Below are positions 9,401 through 10,559 of a stretch of DNA of 10,559 nt, in pieces; the first letter of the stretch is position 1, and each line of letters begins with the position of its first letter. The translations under genes and the position numbers were made by a program. The notes under the pieces are model-generated. The model searched no databases, was not told where the DNA came from, and was given only the letters and a program-made list of their open reading frames with translations. The stretch is taken from the NCBI GenBank assembly GCA_027604665.1, contig JADGIZ010000650.1:1-10559 (forward strand), read 5' to 3'. The DNA is from Polyrhizophydium stewartii. Lineage: Eukaryota > Chytridiomycota > Chytridiomycetes > Rhizophydiales.

Positions 9401-10508
9401 GAGTTCAAAACGCTTGCAGACCTGCAGGCACCCAACTCGAGCCCGACGTCGCCGCTCGGCCGTCTGATCACGCTGATCTGGCGCGCGACGGGCGACAACG
9501 ACACGGGCATCCGCAACGAGGGCGGCCGCGTGCTGGCCAACATTGTGCGCGCCATCAACCGGACAAAGGCCGTGCAATTCCTGCCCCTGTTCTTTGATCT
9601 CAACTGCATCGCGCCGCTGGTCCAGATCGTCACGGGTGCTCTGCTCACCAAGACCGCGCAGTCCGCCGACGACGGCGGCGACATGGACATGGAAGACGAG
9701 CACCATGTCCACTTTGACGCCCTGCCGTCCGAGACGCAGGTCTTCCCGCTCGTGCAGAACGAGGGCCTGGTGTCGCTGACGCTCATCTGCACACGTGAGT
9801 GCACTGCCTCTGCGCGCTGGACGGTCGCTTGCTTGGTGCGCCAGCTGACAACCCGAGCCCACCGTGCGCAGTCAGCCCGCCCGCGACATCCAAGATCGTG
9901 CGCTACTACTCGTCGCTGGCCCCGACGCTGCTCACGATCCTGCGCAGCGGCGTGCCCGAGCTCCAGGACGACGCGCAGGCGTCGGCGTCGCCCTCGGTGC
10001 TGACCAAGGAGCGTGGCGCGCGCACGTCGATTGTCGGCGAGCAGCTCACGTACTCGATCCAGACCAAGATCAATGTCTGCCTTTTCCTGAAGACGCTTCT
10101 CAGCAACGAAAGTGCGTTTGTCGGCGTGTCGGGCGATTGCACTTGCGGGCTGATGAGGAGCTTCGCTTTGCTGACATTGCTCACCCTGGTGCAGGCGAAT
10201 TCGTGTCCAAGATCGCCCCCGAGCTCAAGCCTGTCGTGCGCACCCTGCTCGACGTCTCGCACCCGCCCGTCGACCCGTCGGCATCGGGCACTGGCGCCGA
10301 GCTGTCCGCGTCGACAGGCGCCTCCCACATCATGCGCCGGCCAGATAACATCGCGCGCACCAACACCCGCAGCGCAAAGTCGCTCTCGGACGCCATGCCC
10401 AGCCGCCGCGAGCTGCAGTCGCACTTCCAAATGAGCCTCGAGGACATCACGGATCCCAACGTGTCGTTCAAGGAAGCGCTCAAGCTCGTGCTCGGCTGTC
10501 TTCCATAA
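6473..10508 (+). CDS. RAP1GDS1: SmgGDS-like armadillo-repeat protein (small GTPase dissociation stimulator/chaperone), 13 exons
   Basis: Spliced exons: 6473-6584, 7028-7186, 7417-7578, 7714-7842, 7951-8100, 8181-8351, 8431-8604, 8686-8835, 8903-9076, 9151-9282, 9360-9794, 9872-10111, 10195-10508; 833 residues, stop TAA 10506-10508. In animals SmgGDS binds polybasic Rho/Rap GTPases in the cytosol, promotes nucleotide exchange and controls prenylation. Resemblance runs along the protein: AKLVAEVAKSE early, RALANLCFDHEGNR, CGALVNISMDN, ETVGENDSV, GALCIGNLARSDA, ALKNLSLA. Each ends an ARM repeat at the position seen in SmgGDS. It is longer than animal SmgGDS (about 560-610), with an acidic DGGDMDMEDE stretch and a Ser/Arg-rich C-terminus. 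The start at 6473 is the first ATG after an in-frame TGA (6365-6367), but the first about 18 residues are not conserved; ATG 6572 is an alternative. Vac8 or importin-alpha are less likely. Role in fungi is inferred. Confidence 0.85.
6585..7027 (+). other. armadillo-gene intron 1, 443 nt, phase 1
   Basis: Donor GACG|GTGCGT, acceptor GATGCAG|AG. Splicing forms a G|AG Glu codon and joins LRALMPKD to AARDALAQQAG. It is the longest intron here. It holds a G10 run (6704-6713), a C-rich stretch and a CCACA/CCGCA pentamer repeat. Its first 210 nt stay open in frame as an Ala-rich sequence to TGA 6794-6796. No gene is recognised inside. Confidence 0.8.
6931..6955 (+). repeat. CCACA/CCGCA pentanucleotide repeat
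   Basis: Five tandem 5-nt units (two CCACA, three CCGCA) lie within armadillo-gene intron 1. Confidence 0.9.
7187..7416 (+). other. armadillo-gene intron 2, 230 nt, phase 1
   Basis: Donor TCGG|GTGAGA, acceptor TATGCAG|AG. The split G|AG Glu codon gives VAEVAKSEPARQAF, which aligns without a gap to the corresponding SmgGDS segment. No additional exon is needed. Confidence 0.88.
7579..7713 (+). other. armadillo-gene intron 3, 135 nt, phase 1
   Basis: Donor CACG|GTGCGC, acceptor GCGCAG|AG. Joins NLCFDH to EGNRDIIVEL through G|AG. Length is a multiple of three, but an in-frame TGA follows eight codons in. Confidence 0.92.
7843..7950 (+). other. armadillo-gene intron 4, 108 nt, phase 1
   Basis: Donor AATG|GTGCGT, acceptor TTTCAG|AG, with CTGAT at 7933-7937. 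Joins NISMDN to ETMQTALLNAG through G|AG. An in-frame TGA lies inside. Confidence 0.93.
8101..8180 (+). other. armadillo-gene intron 5, 80 nt, phase 1
   Basis: Donor CCGG|GTGAGC, acceptor CTCGCAG|AG. Joins ALSNLLEP to ELGIAQLLEHKG through G|AG. Confidence 0.93.
8352..8430 (+). other. armadillo-gene intron 6, 79 nt, phase 1
   Basis: Donor AACG|GTGCGT, branch-like CTGAC at 8410-8414, acceptor TCCGCAG|AC. Joins ETVGEN to DSVQREIV through G|AC. Confidence 0.94.
8605..8685 (+). other. armadillo-gene intron 7, 81 nt, phase 1
   Basis: Donor AACG|GTGCGT, acceptor CCTGCAG|AC. Joins SVTMN to DDNMAELP through G|AC. Length is a multiple of three, but the second full codon read inside is TGA. Confidence 0.93.
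8836..8902 (+). other. armadillo-gene intron 8, 67 nt, phase 1
   Basis: Donor AGCG|GTACGT, branch-like CTGAC at 8879-8883, acceptor GTCAAG|AT. It is the only AAG acceptor here. Joins IGNLARS to DATCKMLVE through G|AT. Confidence 0.92.
9077..9150 (+). other. armadillo-gene intron 9, 74 nt, phase 1
   Basis: Donor GCGC|GTGCGT, branch-like CTGAC at 9125-9129, acceptor CATGCAG|CG. Joins LKNLSLA to PTVRPVLGSLG through C|CG. Confidence 0.92.
9283..9359 (+). other. armadillo-gene intron 10, 77 nt, phase 1
   Basis: Donor AACG|GTGCGG, acceptor GAGCAG|AT. Joins LCAGEN to DGNVYRMM through G|AT. Confidence 0.92.
9795..9871 (+). other. armadillo-gene intron 11, 77 nt, phase 1
   Basis: Donor ACAC|GTGAGT, branch-like CTGAC at 9845-9849, acceptor GCGCAG|TC. 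Joins LTLICT to SPPATSKIVRYY through a C|TC Leu codon. Confidence 0.9.
10112..10194 (+). other. armadillo-gene intron 12, 83 nt, phase 1
   Basis: Donor GAAA|GTGCGT, branch-like CTGAC at 10171-10175, acceptor GTGCAG|GC. Joins LLSNE to EFVSKIAPELK through an A|GC Ser codon. Confidence 0.9.
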
Positions 10509-10510
10509 AT
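10505..10510 (+). terminator. possible poly(A) signal-like ATAAAT overlapping the stop codon
   Basis: ATAAAT includes the TAA stop of the armadillo gene and is followed by a short T run at 10516-10520. It is the only AATAAA-like element in the 3' flank visible here. The remaining 39 nt are C-rich and otherwise featureless. Confidence 0.25.
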
Positions 10511-10559
10511 ACGCATTTTTCGCCCTGACCCAAACGGCCCCTCCCCCCGTTGACTCGCC

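Noticed and set aside
7028..10508. Armadillo gene as Vac8, importin-alpha or beta-catenin
   Set aside because: There is no importin-beta-binding segment or Vac8-type acylation start, and segments such as AEVAKSE and GENDSV line up with SmgGDS instead. A profile search would settle it.
1..10559. Transposon, provirus, tRNA, rRNA or bacterial operon
   Set aside because: No terminal repeats, integrase, reverse transcriptase, RNA gene signatures or operon layout are seen; both genes are spliced eukaryotic genes.

Overview
This window is nuclear DNA from a GC-rich eukaryote, most likely a fungus. Two intron-containing genes lie head-to-tail on the + strand. The evidence is GT-AG introns of mostly 67-135 nt, frequent CTGAC branch-point-like sequences 15-40 nt before the acceptors, and two proteins of eukaryote-only families. 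The C-terminal ATPase of the first gene reads like fungal and animal Mot1/BTAF1. I cannot place the species; a GC-rich early-diverging fungus or a basidiomycete would both fit.

Region 1 (1-6219) holds most of MOT1 (BTAF1 in animals), the Swi2/Snf2 ATPase that strips TATA-binding protein from DNA. The window opens inside the gene, so the first HEAT repeats are missing. Four exons are readable: about 130-243, 333-4364, 4480-5802 and 5925-6219. They join into an open frame of 1920 residues ending in a stop. All Snf2 helicase motifs are intact. Between conserved blocks the protein carries long runs of Gln, Pro, Gly, Ala and Ser, Asp-Gly repeats, and several candidate SUMO sites.

Region 2 (6220-6472) is a 253-nt spacer with a (TG)n microsatellite and no recognisable gene.

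Region 3 (6473-10508) is a second gene cut into 13 exons by 12 introns. Spliced, it encodes 833 residues of armadillo repeats that resemble SmgGDS (RAP1GDS1), the guanine-nucleotide dissociation stimulator and chaperone of small GTPases. The remaining 51 nt are 3' flank. The two proteins act in different compartments (nuclear transcription; cytosolic GTPase handling), and nothing here suggests they work together.

The most unusual property is gene architecture. All 12 introns of the armadillo gene are phase 1, most with a GTGCGT-like donor after a G and an AG|A acceptor. All three certain MOT1 introns are phase 2. MOT1 also shows a marked change along its length in which base fills the third codon position (C near both ends, G and T in the middle). 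I found no mobile element, CRISPR array, tRNA, rRNA or novel defence-like system.
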